A stretch of DNA of 64,000 bases from an uncultured Ferrimonas sp. (GCF_947489035.1 NZ_CANLCI010000002.1:214660-278659); one strand, 5' to 3'; numbered from the stretch's first letter, positions 53,634 through 63,610 are shown. Made by a program: numbers and translations. The notes: generated by a model from the sequence alone, not told the origin.

Positions 53634-54478
53634 TGCCAACCTCAGCCGACACATGGTGGCCTGCCCCCGCCAAACTGAACTTATGTTTACACATCAATGG
53701 CCGTCGTCCCGACGGTTACCATGAGTTGCAAACCCTGTTTCAATTCATCGATTGGTGCGACTACCTGCAATTTCGGCCGCGCAGCGACGGTAACATCACC
53801 TTATCGCCGCCGTTACCGGGGGTGCCCAGCGACAGCAATTTAATTGTGAAAGCGGCGCGGATGCTACAACAACACAGTGGCTGCCAACAAGGGGTCGACA
53901 TCATCCTCGATAAACGCCTGCCGATGGGCGGTGGCATTGGCGGCGGTTCGTCGGATGCCGCCACCACACTGGTGGCGCTGAATGCCATCTGGCAAACCAA
54001 CGTTGATAACGCCACTTTGGCCCAAATGGGGTTAACCCTGGGTGCCGATGTGCCGGTGTTTATTGGCGGCGTGGCGGCCATGGCCGATGGCGTTGGCGAA
54101 CAGTTGCGTCCGGTGACGGTAGAACAACCTTGGTATCTGTTGGTGGTGCCCGATGTGGAAGTGTCCACGGCGGCGATCTTCAACGCCGCCGAACTGCCTC
54201 GCGATACCCCCAAAATTGCCGATTTAGAACATCTGCCTGCGCATTGGAAAAACGATTGCCAACAACTCGTTTGCGACCGCTATCCTCAAGTTGCAAACTC
54301 GTTATCGTGGTTGTTAGAATATGCGCCGTCAAAAATGACCGGCACCGGCTGTTGTGTTTTTGGGCAATTCGCTTCAAAAATCAACGCTGAGGCTGCTCGG
54401 GCGAAGATGCCCAAAGGGTGGAAGGCTGCAGTTGCGAAAGGCTGTAATCGCTCTCCCCTACTAGCGTTGTTCGACTAG
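53633..54478 (+). CDS. ispE: 4-diphosphocytidyl-2-C-methyl-D-erythritol kinase
   Basis: 281 residues (E. coli 283) from ATG 53633, with GGAG 5 nt upstream. It phosphorylates CDP-methylerythritol in the non-mevalonate isoprenoid pathway. GHMP-kinase motifs are [25 protein letters not shown] at the start, the ATP loop [17 protein letters not shown] near 96-112, and the C-terminal motif [13 protein letters not shown]. It sits between lolB and tRNA-Gln/prs, a standard order in gammaproteobacteria. Confidence 0.96.
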   Translation: MPTSADTWWPAPAKLNLCLHINGRRPDGYHELQTLFQFIDWCDYLQFRPRSDGNITLSPPLPGVPSDSNLIVKAARMLQQHSGCQQGVDIILDKRLPMGGGIGGGSSDAATTLVALNAIWQTNVDNATLAQMGLTLGADVPVFIGGVAAMADGVGEQLRPVTVEQPWYLLVVPDVEVSTAAIFNAAELPRDTPKIADLEHLPAHWKNDCQQLVCDRYPQVANSLSWLLEYAPSKMTGTGCCVFGQFASKINAEAARAKMPKGWKAAVAKGCNRSPLLALFD

Positions 54479-54488
54479 TAAAAAATGT

Positions 54489-54563
54489 TGGGCTATCGCC
54501 AAGCGGTAAGGCAGCGGGTTTTGATCCCGCCATTCTCAGGTTCAAATCCTGATAGCCCAGCCA
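54489..54563 (+). tRNA. tRNA-Gln (anticodon TTG)
   Basis: 75 nt with encoded CCA. The acceptor stem TGGGCTA/TAGCCCA is perfect, the anticodon loop TTTTGAT carries TTG between GCGGG and CCCGC, and the T arm reads CTCAGGTTCAAATCCTGA. It begins 10 bp after ispE, so it is probably processed from the lolB-ispE transcript. A second copy at 63927 differs only in the T loop (TTCAAAT here, TTCGAAT there). Confidence 0.98.
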
Positions 54564-54757
54564 TCTTTTAGGCTAACTATCCCACCGCTTCAGGGATTGG
54601 AAGGCGTAGCGAGCGTTGGAACCTTGTTCTGCGTTGTGCTCGGCTAAACAGATACTACCTTTTGTACCCTAATGACTGGAATAATCCAGCACATGGGCAG
54701 CAGGCCAGCTTGATGCACCGACCTGCCCCACACCCAATCAGCCAGAGGTTCACTCCT

Positions 54758-55705
54758 GTGCCCGACATTAAGCTTTTCGCCGGTAACGCCACACCGGAAC
54801 TTGCTAAGAAAATCGCCGATCGTTTGTACTGTTCTTTGGGTCATGCCGAAGTCGGTCGTTTCTCAGACGGTGAAATCAGTGTTCAAATCAACGAAAACGT
54901 TCGCGGTAGCGACTGCTTCATCATCCAGTCTACTTGTGCGCCAACCAACGACAATCTGATGGAACTGATTGTAATGGTTGATGCACTACGTCGTGCGTCT
55001 GCCGGCCGTATCACTGCGGTGATCCCGTACTTTGGTTACGCCCGCCAAGACCGCCGTGTTCGTTCCGCCCGTGTGCCAATCACCGCCAAAGTTGTTGCAG
55101 ATTTCCTGTCCAGCGTTGGGGTTGACCGCGTGCTGACCTGTGACTTGCACGCCGAGCAGATCCAAGGCTTCTTCGATGTACCGGTAGATAACGTGTTTGG
55201 CTCACCAGTATTGCTGGAAGACATGCGCGCGAAAGCACTGGATAACCCCGTTGTTGTCTCCCCTGATATCGGTGGTGTCGTCCGTGCTCGTGCGGTTGCC
55301 AAACTGCTGGATGACACCGACTTGGCCATCATCGATAAACGTCGCCCTCGCGCTAACGTCGCGCAGGTCATGCACATTATTGGTGACATCAAAGATCGTG
55401 ACTGCATCATCGTTGATGACATGATCGATACCGGTGGTACCCTCTGTAAGGCTGCTGAAGCGCTGAAAGCCCACGGTGCCCGTCGCGTATTTGCTTACGC
55501 CACTCACCCTGTGTTCTCTGGCAATGCCGCTAAGAACATCGCTGAATCCGTGATTGATGAAGTGATTGTGACCGACACCATCCCACTGTGTGATGAGATC
55601 AAGGCCACCGGCAAAGTAACTCAGCTGACCATGTCTGGTGTGATGTCTGAAGCCATTCGTCGCGTTAGCAACGAAGAGTCTATCTCGGCCATGTTCGAGC
55701 ACTAA
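54758..55705 (+). CDS. prs: Ribose-phosphate pyrophosphokinase
   Basis: 315 residues, exactly the E. coli length, if translation starts at GTG 54758 (AGAGG 9 nt upstream). The open frame extends 32 codons upstream, but that part is non-homologous leader. The protein starts [20 protein letters not shown] and has [20 protein letters not shown], the ATP loop [18 protein letters not shown], the catalytic His in [13 protein letters not shown] and the PRPP loop [14 protein letters not shown]. It makes PRPP for nucleotide, His and Trp synthesis. The 194-bp gap after tRNA-Gln holds the prs leader. A strong terminator follows. Confidence 0.96.
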   Translation: MPDIKLFAGNATPELAKKIADRLYCSLGHAEVGRFSDGEISVQINENVRGSDCFIIQSTCAPTNDNLMELIVMVDALRRASAGRITAVIPYFGYARQDRRVRSARVPITAKVVADFLSSVGVDRVLTCDLHAEQIQGFFDVPVDNVFGSPVLLEDMRAKALDNPVVVSPDIGGVVRARAVAKLLDDTDLAIIDKRRPRANVAQVMHIIGDIKDRDCIIVDDMIDTGGTLCKAAEALKAHGARRVFAYATHPVFSGNAAKNIAESVIDEVIVTDTIPLCDEIKATGKVTQLTMSGVMSEAIRRVSNEESISAMFEH

Positions 55706-55733
55706 GCCTCGCCCTACGCTGATAAGTTTTGTG

Positions 55734-55763
55734 AAAACGCCCCGCCCTGCGGGGCGTTTTTTT
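55734..55763 (+). terminator. Rho-independent terminator of prs
   Basis: The stem AACGCCCCGC/GCGGGGCGTT with a CCT loop ends in seven T, 28 bp after prs. Confidence 0.92.
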
Positions 55764-55847
55764 ATGCGATTTTGTAACCATTTAGCTGAAACTGAATTCA
55801 CTTCAATTTCAATCTTCACAAAACTTCAAGCCAAGCCCGACTTTTAA

Positions 55848-55863
55848 TGTGACCCGAGTCACA
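55848..55863. promoter_or_regulatory. CRP binding site upstream of the first 5'-nucleotidase
   Basis: TGTGACCCGAGTCACA is a perfect TGTGA-N6-TCACA palindrome, the core CRP consensus. Its centre is 105 bp before the start at 55961, so CRP-cAMP could activate the nucleotidase as part of nucleoside use. Confidence 0.75.
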
Positions 55864-55960
55864 CACCATCACAAATTGGCTCGTCTCAGAGAACTCACTT
55901 GTTAGTCTTACGAACGCTCACAGAGGTTGGTGGGCAAATAATCCAGATGAGATGATGATA

Positions 55961-57661
55961 ATGAAAACAAAATATTCCCTGATTACGGCTTCTTTATTAC
56001 TTGCACTAGCAGGCTGTAATGGCGATTCAAATAACGACCCTGTATTAGAAGGCTGTGAAGCTGCTGCTGAATGTACCAAGTTCACCATTTTGCACACCAA
56101 CGATAACCATGGGCGTTTCTGGGAAAATAAATACGGCGAGTACGGCATGGCCGCTCGTAAAACCCTGATTGACCAGATCCGTACTGAAGTAAAATCCAAC
56201 GGCGGCTACTCTCTGTTGTTGTCCGGCGGCGACGTTAACACCGGCGTGCCAGAGTCTGACTTACAAGACGCAGAGCCAGATTTCATCGGCATGAACCTGA
56301 TTGGTTACGACGCCATGGCGGTAGGTAACCACGAATTTGATAATCCACTATCAGTATTAGAGAACCAGCGTGATTGGGCTGACTTCCCAATGCTGGCTGC
56401 CAACATCTACGACAAAAATGGCGATCGCTACTTCAAGCCATACAAAATCTTCTTCGTAGGTGACGTACGCATTGCGGTTGTGGGCTTGACCACCGAAGAC
56501 ACTGCCAAACTGGGTAACCCTGAGTACATCTCTGAACTGACCTTTACCGATCCAAAGGAAGAGATCAAAAAGGTCATTAAAGAAATTGAAGAAGCTGGCA
56601 GCGCCGATCTGGTATTTGCTACCACACACATGGGCCACTACGCCGATGGTGCGAGCGGTTCCAACGCTCCTGGTGATGTCGCTCTGGCTCGCGCACTGGA
56701 AGAAGGCCAGCTGGCCGCAGTTATTGGTGGTCACTCGCAAAACCCTGTTTGTATGGCAGAAGATGGCAAGTCTTACGACGAGAACTTCGCTCCAGGTTCC
56801 GACTGTAAGCCCGATCAGCAAAACGGTACCTACATCATGCAAGCTCATGAATGGGGCAAATACGTTGGCCGTGCTGATTTCGAATACTACGACGGTGAAC
56901 TGCACTTAGCTGATTACAAGCTGGTACCAGTAAACCTGAAAGTAAAAGATGAGAATGGCGACCGAGTTCTGGTTGGCGAAGAGATCGCCCAAGATTCAGA
57001 AATTCGTACTGCGCTGTACGAATTCCAACTGGCAGGCCAAGAGCAGCTGGATGAAAAAATTGCTGAAACCAACGGCAAGCTGGAAGGCGATCGAAACACT
57101 GTTCGTGCCCAACAGACCAACTTGGGTCACCTGATTGCTTCTGCTCACGCCGATAAAGTGGATGCTGACTTTGCCGTAATGAACTCTGGTGGCGTACGTG
57201 ATTCCATCGAAGCAGGTGATGTAACCTATCGTGACGTGCTGACCGTACAGCCATTTGGCAACATGGTAACCCTGTCGACTAAGACCGGCGCTGAAATCAC
57301 TGAATACCTAAACACCGTTGCTACCTTCACCAGTGGTTCTGGTGCATACGCTCAGCTTGTTGGCATCAAGCTGACTGTCGACTGTGATGCGCAAAGCGTT
57401 GAAATTCATGAAATCAACGGCAAAACCTTTAACGCTGCCGATACCTACAGCTTCACTGTGCCAAGCTACAACGCTGCCGGCGGTGACGGTTACCCCGCTC
57501 TGGATGATGCGGTACAAACTGGTTATGTAGACGCTGACGTAATGTACGGTTTCATGAAAGAGCTGAGCGTAATCAACGTAACTGATTTTGCGCCAGTCGA
57601 TGGCGATATCACTTACATCAACTCCGACATCACCACGGGTTGTTCTGCTAGCGCCGAATAA
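55961..57661 (+). CDS. 5'-nucleotidase lipoprotein (UshA/NutA family), copy 1
   Basis: 566 residues from ATG 55961; three other in-frame starts lie within nine bases upstream. A lipoprotein signal ends LLLALAGC (Cys near 19). The metallophosphoesterase domain has FTILHTNDNHGRFW, SGGDVNTGVPESD, VGNHEFDNP and GGHSQNPVC. The C-terminal nucleotide-binding domain has NSGGVRDSIEAGDVTYRDV and the stacking motif AAGGDGYP. It removes phosphate from nucleotides in the envelope. A CRP palindrome lies upstream and a terminator follows, so it is transcribed alone. It is AT-richer than copy 2 and uses codons like strongly expressed genes. Confidence 0.9.
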   Translation: MKTKYSLITASLLLALAGCNGDSNNDPVLEGCEAAAECTKFTILHTNDNHGRFWENKYGEYGMAARKTLIDQIRTEVKSNGGYSLLLSGGDVNTGVPESDLQDAEPDFIGMNLIGYDAMAVGNHEFDNPLSVLENQRDWADFPMLAANIYDKNGDRYFKPYKIFFVGDVRIAVVGLTTEDTAKLGNPEYISELTFTDPKEEIKKVIKEIEEAGSADLVFATTHMGHYADGASGSNAPGDVALARALEEGQLAAVIGGHSQNPVCMAEDGKSYDENFAPGSDCKPDQQNGTYIMQAHEWGKYVGRADFEYYDGELHLADYKLVPVNLKVKDENGDRVLVGEEIAQDSEIRTALYEFQLAGQEQLDEKIAETNGKLEGDRNTVRAQQTNLGHLIASAHADKVDADFAVMNSGGVRDSIEAGDVTYRDVLTVQPFGNMVTLSTKTGAEITEYLNTVATFTSGSGAYAQLVGIKLTVDCDAQSVEIHEINGKTFNAADTYSFTVPSYNAAGGDGYPALDDAVQTGYVDADVMYGFMKELSVINVTDFAPVDGDITYINSDITTGCSASAE

Positions 57662-57686
57662 GCTCAATCACACTTAAAGGGTGACT

Positions 57687-57714
57687 TAACGGCCTCTTCG
57701 GAGGCCGTTTTTTA
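57687..57714 (+). terminator. Rho-independent terminator after the first 5'-nucleotidase
   Basis: The stem AACGGCCTC/GAGGCCGTT with a TTCG tetraloop is followed by a T run, 25 bp after the stop. Confidence 0.92.
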
Positions 57715-57953
57715 TGGTGTATCAAAATTAACTCTTGAAACTATTTTGCTAGCCTAATCATAACCTCGAACCTTGCGACAACTCAGTCCAGCCGCAATCG
57801 CTCGGCTATCAGGCGCAACTCGTATCCATCCTCAGCACCACAACGCCGCCCTTGTAAACTGAAACACTGTCGGTTTATTCCACTGCCTCCACCCAACAAT
57901 ACTCAACCCATTGGCTACTCTATATTTCGCCCTGCACGCAAAAGGAGAAAGCC

Positions 57954-59645
57954 ATGCAACGCACCAACCTCATTCCGCTTATCGGCCTCAGTATTGCGGT
58001 CACGTTCATCGGTGGCTGCCACGATGACGACGATGACGCCCCGGTAATAGAACAACCGGTTAAATTCACCCTGCTGCACACCAACGATCACCACGGCCGC
58101 TTTTGGCGTAACCGCGACAGCGAATACGGCATGGCCGCCCGCAAAACCTTAATTGATCAGATCCGCGCAGAAGTTGAACAAGCGGGCGGCGAAGTCATAT
58201 TGCTCTCTGGCGGCGACATCAACACCGGTGTGCCAGAATCGGATCTGCTTGATGCTGAACCCGACTTTGTCGGCATGAACTTGCTGGGCTACCACGCCAT
58301 GGCGATAGGCAATCACGAATTCGACAACCCCCGCTCGGTGCTGCAAGCCCAGCAAGCCTTGGCTGAATTTCCGTTTCTGTCGGCCAATATCTACGATGAC
58401 CGCTTTGGCGTGCGCCTGTTTGACAGCCATGCCCTGTTCACCATTAACGGCTTAAAAATCGCCGTGGTGGGGTTTACTACCGAAGACACCCCCATTAAGT
58501 CCAACCCCGATTATGTTGCCGGCTTAGAGTTTCGCGATCCCAAAACCGAAGCCGCCACTTTACTGCCCCAATTGATTGAAACCGAAAGCCCCGATCTGGT
58601 GTTTGCGGTAACCCACATGGGCCATTACGCCAACGGCAACAGCGGCAACAATGCCCCCGGCGATGTCGCCTTAGCGGAATCGCTGGATGCTGGCTTGCTG
58701 GATGTGATTGTTGGTGGCCACTCACAAAACCCGGTGTGCGTTGAAGCGGATGGCAGCTACAGCGACTTTACCCCTGGCGATGACTGCATGCCCGACATGA
58801 AAAACGGCACCTACATCATGCAAGCCCACGAATGGGGGCGCTATGTTGGCCGCGCCGATTTTGAATACCTAAACGGCAACCTCACCATGACCAGCTATGG
58901 CCTGGTGCCAGTGAATCTGCTCGATGGTGATGACCAGCTTATCGGCGCCGCCATTGCCGAGGATCCGGATGTCCTCGCGGCACTGCAGCCATATCAAGAT
59001 GCCGGCGGGGAAGAACTCAATGTGGTGATTGCCAGCTCCAATGGCAAGCTCGAGGGCGATCGAGCAGTGGTGCGTAGCATGCAAACCAATTTGGGCCGCT
59101 TGATCGCCACCGCTCAATCCTCGGTGATCCAAGGGGCGGCGTTTGGCATCGTGAATTCCGGTGGCGTGCGCGCCTCTATCGCGGCGGGCGACATCGCCTA
59201 TCGGGACGTGTTAACCGTGCAACCCTTTGGCAATACCGTGGCCGAAGCCCGCATGTCCGGCAGCCAGCTGCTTACCTATCTGGGCCAGGTGGCCAGCCAA
59301 GCCAATTTTGGGGAAAACGGCGGTTACCCGCAATTTGCGGGGATCAACATGACCATCGACTGCGCCAATCAAAGCGTCAGCATCAGCGAATTGGGTGGCG
59401 CTGCCTTTGATGTAAACGCCAACTACGTGTTTTCCATCCCCAGCTTCAGCGCCAGCGGTGGGGACGGTTATCCGGCCATTGACGGGGTGATTGACTCTGG
59501 CTTTGTTGATGCCCAAGTGCTGGCCGATTACTTAGAAAACGCTCTAGGCGGCAGTGTTGATGTAGCCAGTTTTGCCCCTGCGGGTGAACTGACCTTCATC
59601 AATTCCAACAACAGCGAAGGCTGCGAAGTGGCAACCGCCCCCTAG
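57954..59645 (+). CDS. 5'-nucleotidase lipoprotein (UshA/NutA family), copy 2
   Basis: 563 residues, a clear paralogue of the gene 292 bp upstream. AAGGAG lies before ATG 57954. The signal ends TFIGGC (lipidated Cys near 22), followed by a run of Asp. All metal and substrate motifs are present: FTLLHTNDHHGRFW, SGGDINTGVPESD, IGNHEFDNP, GGHSQNPVC, NSGGVRASIAAGDIAYRDV and ASGGDGYP. Copy 2 lacks the CRP palindrome and is richer in GC. It may have a different nucleotide preference or regulation. No T-tract terminator follows, only a long hairpin at 59691. Confidence 0.89.
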   Translation: MQRTNLIPLIGLSIAVTFIGGCHDDDDDAPVIEQPVKFTLLHTNDHHGRFWRNRDSEYGMAARKTLIDQIRAEVEQAGGEVILLSGGDINTGVPESDLLDAEPDFVGMNLLGYHAMAIGNHEFDNPRSVLQAQQALAEFPFLSANIYDDRFGVRLFDSHALFTINGLKIAVVGFTTEDTPIKSNPDYVAGLEFRDPKTEAATLLPQLIETESPDLVFAVTHMGHYANGNSGNNAPGDVALAESLDAGLLDVIVGGHSQNPVCVEADGSYSDFTPGDDCMPDMKNGTYIMQAHEWGRYVGRADFEYLNGNLTMTSYGLVPVNLLDGDDQLIGAAIAEDPDVLAALQPYQDAGGEELNVVIASSNGKLEGDRAVVRSMQTNLGRLIATAQSSVIQGAAFGIVNSGGVRASIAAGDIAYRDVLTVQPFGNTVAEARMSGSQLLTYLGQVASQANFGENGGYPQFAGINMTIDCANQSVSISELGGAAFDVNANYVFSIPSFSASGGDGYPAIDGVIDSGFVDAQVLADYLENALGGSVDVASFAPAGELTFINSNNSEGCEVATAP

Positions 59646-59690
59646 CCACAACAAGGCAATCGCCAAGCCGCATCGCGGCGACATTTGAGC

Positions 59691-59721
59691 GCGCCGCAGT
59701 TTAGGTGGTAAACTGCGGCGC
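59691..59721. repeat. Perfect 13-bp stem hairpin before rplY
   Basis: GCGCCGCAGTTTA and TAAACTGCGGCGC are perfect complements around GGTGG. The flank CTTTGTCT is only slightly T-rich. It could end the nucleotidase transcript or lie in the rplY leader (rplY starts 139 bp later). Confidence 0.72.
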
Positions 59722-59859
59722 CTTTGTCTAAAGATACAGGGCCCGTTGTTGGTTGTCGGTAGCGAGTCAGAGCCGTTTGGTCGCGAACGTCTCATGCAGT
59801 AGATGCGCATATCGCAGCAGTGGAAGCACCCAGACACCACAATTTGGAGAAACACCTAC

Positions 59860-60492
59860 ATGTCCGATTTTATCTTTAATGCCGATGTTCGTCATGACCA
59901 TGGGACCGGAGCGAGCCGCCGCCTGCGTCATGCTGACAAGTTGCCAGCCATTCTGTATGGCGGCGACAAGCCACCTGTTGCCCTAACGCTGTCGCATAAC
60001 ACCGTTAACATGGCGCAGGAAAAAGAGGCATTTTACAGCCACGTGTTAACCCTAAACGTGGAAGGCAAACAGGAAGACGTGATTGTCAAAGCGATCCAAC
60101 GTCACCCATACAAGCCTAAGCTGATGCACATTGATTTTCAGCGCGTCTCTAAAAACAGCGCGCTGACCACCACCGTGCCCCTGCACTTCTTAAACGAAGA
60201 TACCTGCTTGGGCGCCAAAGCCGGTGGCACCATTGTGCACCTATTGAATGAAGTGGAAGTGAAATGTCTGCCAGCGGATCTGCCAGAGTTCATTGAAGTC
60301 GACATTCAAGGCCTAGACGCCGGCCATTCACTGCACCTGCATGACATTATCGTGCCAGCAGGCGTTGAATTAACCGAGCTGGGCAAAGGCGAAGAAAGCC
60401 ACGACCTGTCTGTTGTTAGCGTTCAGCCTCCGAAAGGCGGCAGCGAAGACGGCGACGAAGCAGAAACTGCCGAATCAGGCGAAGCAGAGTAA
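59860..60492 (+). CDS. rplY: 50S ribosomal protein L25 / Ctc form
   Basis: 210 residues from ATG 59860; the upstream 19 codons of open frame are not family-like. It is the two-domain form: the 5S rRNA-binding L25 domain (about 1-95; RRLRHADKLPAILYGG, HPYKPKLMHIDFQRVS) and the C-terminal TL5/Ctc beta domain (about 96-190; VPLHFLNEDTCLGAKAGG, LHLHDIIVPAGVELTEL), plus an acidic tail. The E. coli protein has only the first domain. It joins the large ribosomal subunit and may bind at stress. pth follows after 9 bp. Confidence 0.94.
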   Translation: MSDFIFNADVRHDHGTGASRRLRHADKLPAILYGGDKPPVALTLSHNTVNMAQEKEAFYSHVLTLNVEGKQEDVIVKAIQRHPYKPKLMHIDFQRVSKNSALTTTVPLHFLNEDTCLGAKAGGTIVHLLNEVEVKCLPADLPEFIEVDIQGLDAGHSLHLHDIIVPAGVELTELGKGEESHDLSVVSVQPPKGGSEDGDEAETAESGEAE

Positions 60493-60501
60493 AGAGTAAC
60501 G

Positions 60502-61098
60502 GTGAGCAGTAATATCCGTTTAATCGTGGGCCTGGCGAATCCAGGCCCCGAATACGTTCGAACCCGCCACAACGCGGGTGAATGGCTGGTCAATGAACTG
60601 GCCCGCATGCATAACGTCAGTCTAAAAGCCGAAAGTAAGTTCTTTGGCTTAACCGCCCGCATACAAAGTGGCGGTAACGATCTGCGGTTGTTGATCCCCA
60701 CCACCTTCATGAACCTCTCCGGCAAGTCCGTAGCGGCGCTCGCCAACTTTTATGGCATCGCCCCTGAAGAGATCTTGGTGGCCCACGACGAGCTCGACTT
60801 GTCTCCTGGGATCGCGCGCATCAAAAAAGGCGGTGGCCACGGTGGCCACAACGGCCTGAAAGACATCATTGCCAAAATGGGCAATAACAAAGATTTCTAC
60901 CGGCTGCGTATTGGTATTGGTCACCCTGGTGATCGCAACCGCGTGTCCGGTTATGTGTTGGGCAAAGCCCCAGCCAACGAACAACAGGCCATGGATGAGG
61001 CCGTTGACGAAGCCAGTCGCTGCATCGACATTTTGCTGCGCGATGGCATCGCCAAGGCGCAAAGCCGTCTCCACACTTTCTCGGCCCAACCGGCCTAA
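60502..61098 (+). CDS. pth: Peptidyl-tRNA hydrolase
   Basis: 198 residues (E. coli 194) starting at GTG 60502. It frees tRNA from dropped-off peptidyl-tRNA. Family motifs are [24 protein letters not shown] with the catalytic His of the RHN triplet near 25, [15 protein letters not shown] and [12 protein letters not shown] with the Asp near 98, then [12 protein letters not shown] and [17 protein letters not shown]. It follows rplY by 9 bp and precedes ychF by 25 bp, the classic order. Confidence 0.96.
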   Translation: MSSNIRLIVGLANPGPEYVRTRHNAGEWLVNELARMHNVSLKAESKFFGLTARIQSGGNDLRLLIPTTFMNLSGKSVAALANFYGIAPEEILVAHDELDLSPGIARIKKGGGHGGHNGLKDIIAKMGNNKDFYRLRIGIGHPGDRNRVSGYVLGKAPANEQQAMDEAVDEASRCIDILLRDGIAKAQSRLHTFSAQPA

Positions 61099-61123
61099 TT
61101 AACGAATAAAGGTTAACACTACC

Positions 61124-62215
61124 ATGGGTTTTAAATGTGGCATCGTGGGCCTGCCAAACGTAGGCAAATCCACCCTGTTTAACGCGCTGACCAAAGCGGG
61201 CATCGAAGCGGCTAACTTTCCGTTTTGTACCATTGAACCAAACACCGGTGTGGTACCAATGCCCGATCCGCGTCTGGACGCATTGGCCAAAATCGTAAAC
61301 CCACAACGCGTGTTGCCAACCACTATGGAGTTTGTCGACATCGCCGGTTTGGTAAAGGGCGCTTCCACCGGTGAAGGCTTGGGCAACAAGTTCTTGGCCA
61401 ACATCCGCGAAACCGACGCCATCGGCCACGTGGTGCGTTGCTTTGAAAACGACAACATCGTTCACGTTGCCGGCGGCGTTAACCCTGCCGACGACATCGA
61501 CGTGATCAACACCGAACTGGCGTTGGCTGACATGGACGCGGTAGAACGCGCTCTGCAGCGTTTGGCTAAGCGCGCCAAAGGCGGCGACAAAGACGCCAAA
61601 GCCGAGATCCTGGTGCTGGACAAGATTTTGCCTGTACTGGAAAACGGTGGCATGGCCCGTTCAGTAGAACTGACCGTCGATGAGAAGAAACTGATCCAAT
61701 ACATGGGCCTGCTGACACTCAAGCCAACCATGTACATCGCTAACGTTAACGACGATGGCTTTGAAAACAACCCATACCTGGATCAAGTTCGCGCCATCGC
61801 CGCCAATGAAAATGCAGTTGTGGTACCAGTCTGCGCTGAAATTGAATCTGAAATCGCCGAACTGGACGACGAAGAGCGCGACGAGTTTATGGAAGACTTA
61901 GGCATCGAAGAACCGGGCCTGAACCGCGTGATTCGTTCTGGCTATGAACTGCTGAGCTTGCAGACCTACTTTACTGCCGGCGTAAAAGAAGTGCGCGCTT
62001 GGACCGTGCCAGTAGGTGCCACCGGCCCGCAAGCCGCCGGCGTGATCCACACCGACTTTGAACGCGGTTACATCCGTGCCGAAGTGGTGGCCTACGACGA
62101 TTTCATCCAGTACAAGGGCGAGAACGGCGCCAAAGAAGCGGGTAAGAAACGCTCTGAAGGTAAAGGTTACGTGGTAGCCGACGGCGACGTAATCCACTTC
62201 CTGTTTAACGTGTAA
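61124..62215 (+). CDS. ychF: Redox-regulated ATPase YchF (Obg-like)
   Basis: 363 residues, as in E. coli (363). The Obg-like nucleotide-binding domain has the P-loop [28 protein letters not shown] (G3) and NVND in place of NKxD (G4), which makes this family prefer ATP. The C-terminal TGS domain has [25 protein letters not shown]. YchF binds ribosomes and affects oxidative stress response. It follows pth by 25 bp and a terminator ends the unit. Confidence 0.96.
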   Translation: MGFKCGIVGLPNVGKSTLFNALTKAGIEAANFPFCTIEPNTGVVPMPDPRLDALAKIVNPQRVLPTTMEFVDIAGLVKGASTGEGLGNKFLANIRETDAIGHVVRCFENDNIVHVAGGVNPADDIDVINTELALADMDAVERALQRLAKRAKGGDKDAKAEILVLDKILPVLENGGMARSVELTVDEKKLIQYMGLLTLKPTMYIANVNDDGFENNPYLDQVRAIAANENAVVVPVCAEIESEIAELDDEERDEFMEDLGIEEPGLNRVIRSGYELLSLQTYFTAGVKEVRAWTVPVGATGPQAAGVIHTDFERGYIRAEVVAYDDFIQYKGENGAKEAGKKRSEGKGYVVADGDVIHFLFNV

Positions 62216-62232
62216 GCGTTATCTTTTTTACT

Positions 62233-62259
62233 AAGCCCAGCTTCATGCTGGGCTTTTTT
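62233..62259 (+). terminator. Rho-independent terminator of rplY-pth-ychF
   Basis: The stem AAGCCCAGC/GCTGGGCTT with a TTCAT loop ends in a T run, 18 bp after ychF. Confidence 0.9.
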
Positions 62260-62314
62260 GTAGCTACGGTCTGTGCCACAGTGGTTAGCTTTCCAACAAC
62301 ATTAGGATGCATCA

Positions 62315-63571
62315 GTGAACGGATTCACCAAAGTCGCCGCATTATCGGCCATTGTATTGAGCAGCTGCTTGGCTGCGACCTGGTACAGCGGCCAGCAATA
62401 CCAAAGCTACTTACAACAAAGCATCGCCTTAACTGAACTGCAGTATGGGCCAGAGCTGACCATCGAACTGAACACCAGTGAACAAGGGCTATTTGGCGAA
62501 ACCGAACGCTACCTGATCAGCTATGCCCCAATGGGGCAAGCGGATGATGCATTCGAATTGGTGTTTGAACAGCGGGTCAACTTTTTACCCGGAATCATCA
62601 AAGGCAACTTCCAACTCAATTTTGATACCCCTCAATGGCAAGCGCTTAACCAAAAGCTCGCCAAGCCGCTGTCGGATCAAGGCCAGTGGCAAGCCAATGT
62701 CTTCACCGGCCTCGCCACCTACCAATACCGGCTAAATGGTGTTAATGCCGCCCAAGACAACGCCGAGCTAACGGTGGGCGATCTCACCGCCACAGGCGAC
62801 TTCAATTTAGATCTAAGCCATCACAACAGCCTGATCAGCCTCGCCCACTTCGGCTTTAGTGATGATGAGATCACCATAACGGCCGGTAAGCTCAGTGCCG
62901 ATCTGCAGCTGGTGCTGACCGAAGGGATCTACGACATCAGCCACTCATCGTTGCATTTAGCCAATGGCGACATGTCTCAGCGCACCGGCGGCAAAGCCAA
63001 AGTAACCAATCTGCTGATGAACAGCAGCGTCAACCACGAGCAAGGCTTTACCTCCGTGATCAGCAACAATCACATCGACAGCCTCCACTTTGTTGATGGT
63101 GACGAGCAGATGGAGCTCAATAACAGCAACTTTGATCTGACCTTAAGTAAGCTGCCGTCCGCCAGTTACTTTGCCCTGGCCAAAAGCAATCAAGCGGATC
63201 TGATGGTGATAATGGAGCACCTCGACAGCCTGTTGTCCCAAGGGTTGCTGCTCACGGTTGACCAAATTGATGGTGAGCTGAGCCTCAGCAGCAGTGGCGA
63301 TAAAATCAATGGCCACTACCACAGCAAGGGCACCATTGATCTGCCGGCCCTGAGCTTGGAGCAACTGCAAACTCCCGCCATCATCAGTGCCATCAGCGCC
63401 AAATTCAATCTTGGCTTCAGTGAAGCGATGTTTGAACAACACCCATTAGCGCCACAAATTGATGGCTTCGAGCAATCGGGCTACTTAAAGCGTGAAAATG
63501 GCGAATTAGTCAGCGAAATCAATTTCACCGACGGCCAACTGACGCTGAATCAGCAACCGTTGATGCTGTAA
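62315..63571 (+). CDS. DUF945 (YdgA-like) periplasmic protein
   Basis: 418 residues from GTG 62315, with AGGA 7 nt upstream. An N-terminal signal or anchor (VAALSAIVLSSCLAATWYSG) precedes a long periplasmic body: early repeats of short beta strands (TIELNTSEQGLFGETERYLI, FDTPQWQALNQKLAKPLS), and later segments like LLLTVDQIDGELSLSSSGDK, similar to the YdgA/YihF group. The N-terminal pattern YxSxQQYQSYL is typical. The function of the group is unclear; an envelope role is inferred from the export signal only. A hairpin without a T-tract follows. Confidence 0.78.
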   Translation: MNGFTKVAALSAIVLSSCLAATWYSGQQYQSYLQQSIALTELQYGPELTIELNTSEQGLFGETERYLISYAPMGQADDAFELVFEQRVNFLPGIIKGNFQLNFDTPQWQALNQKLAKPLSDQGQWQANVFTGLATYQYRLNGVNAAQDNAELTVGDLTATGDFNLDLSHHNSLISLAHFGFSDDEITITAGKLSADLQLVLTEGIYDISHSSLHLANGDMSQRTGGKAKVTNLLMNSSVNHEQGFTSVISNNHIDSLHFVDGDEQMELNNSNFDLTLSKLPSASYFALAKSNQADLMVIMEHLDSLLSQGLLLTVDQIDGELSLSSSGDKINGHYHSKGTIDLPALSLEQLQTPAIISAISAKFNLGFSEAMFEQHPLAPQIDGFEQSGYLKRENGELVSEINFTDGQLTLNQQPLML

Positions 63572-63576
63572 ATGAT

Positions 63577-63610
63577 TGGGCAAGCAACAGCCTATGCTGT
63601 TGCCTGCCCA
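63577..63610. repeat. Hairpin after the DUF945 gene
   Basis: TGGGCA-AGCAACAG and CTGTTGC-TGCCCA pair with one unpaired base around a 6-nt loop. No T run follows, so it is a possible factor-dependent terminator or 3' stabiliser. Confidence 0.5.
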
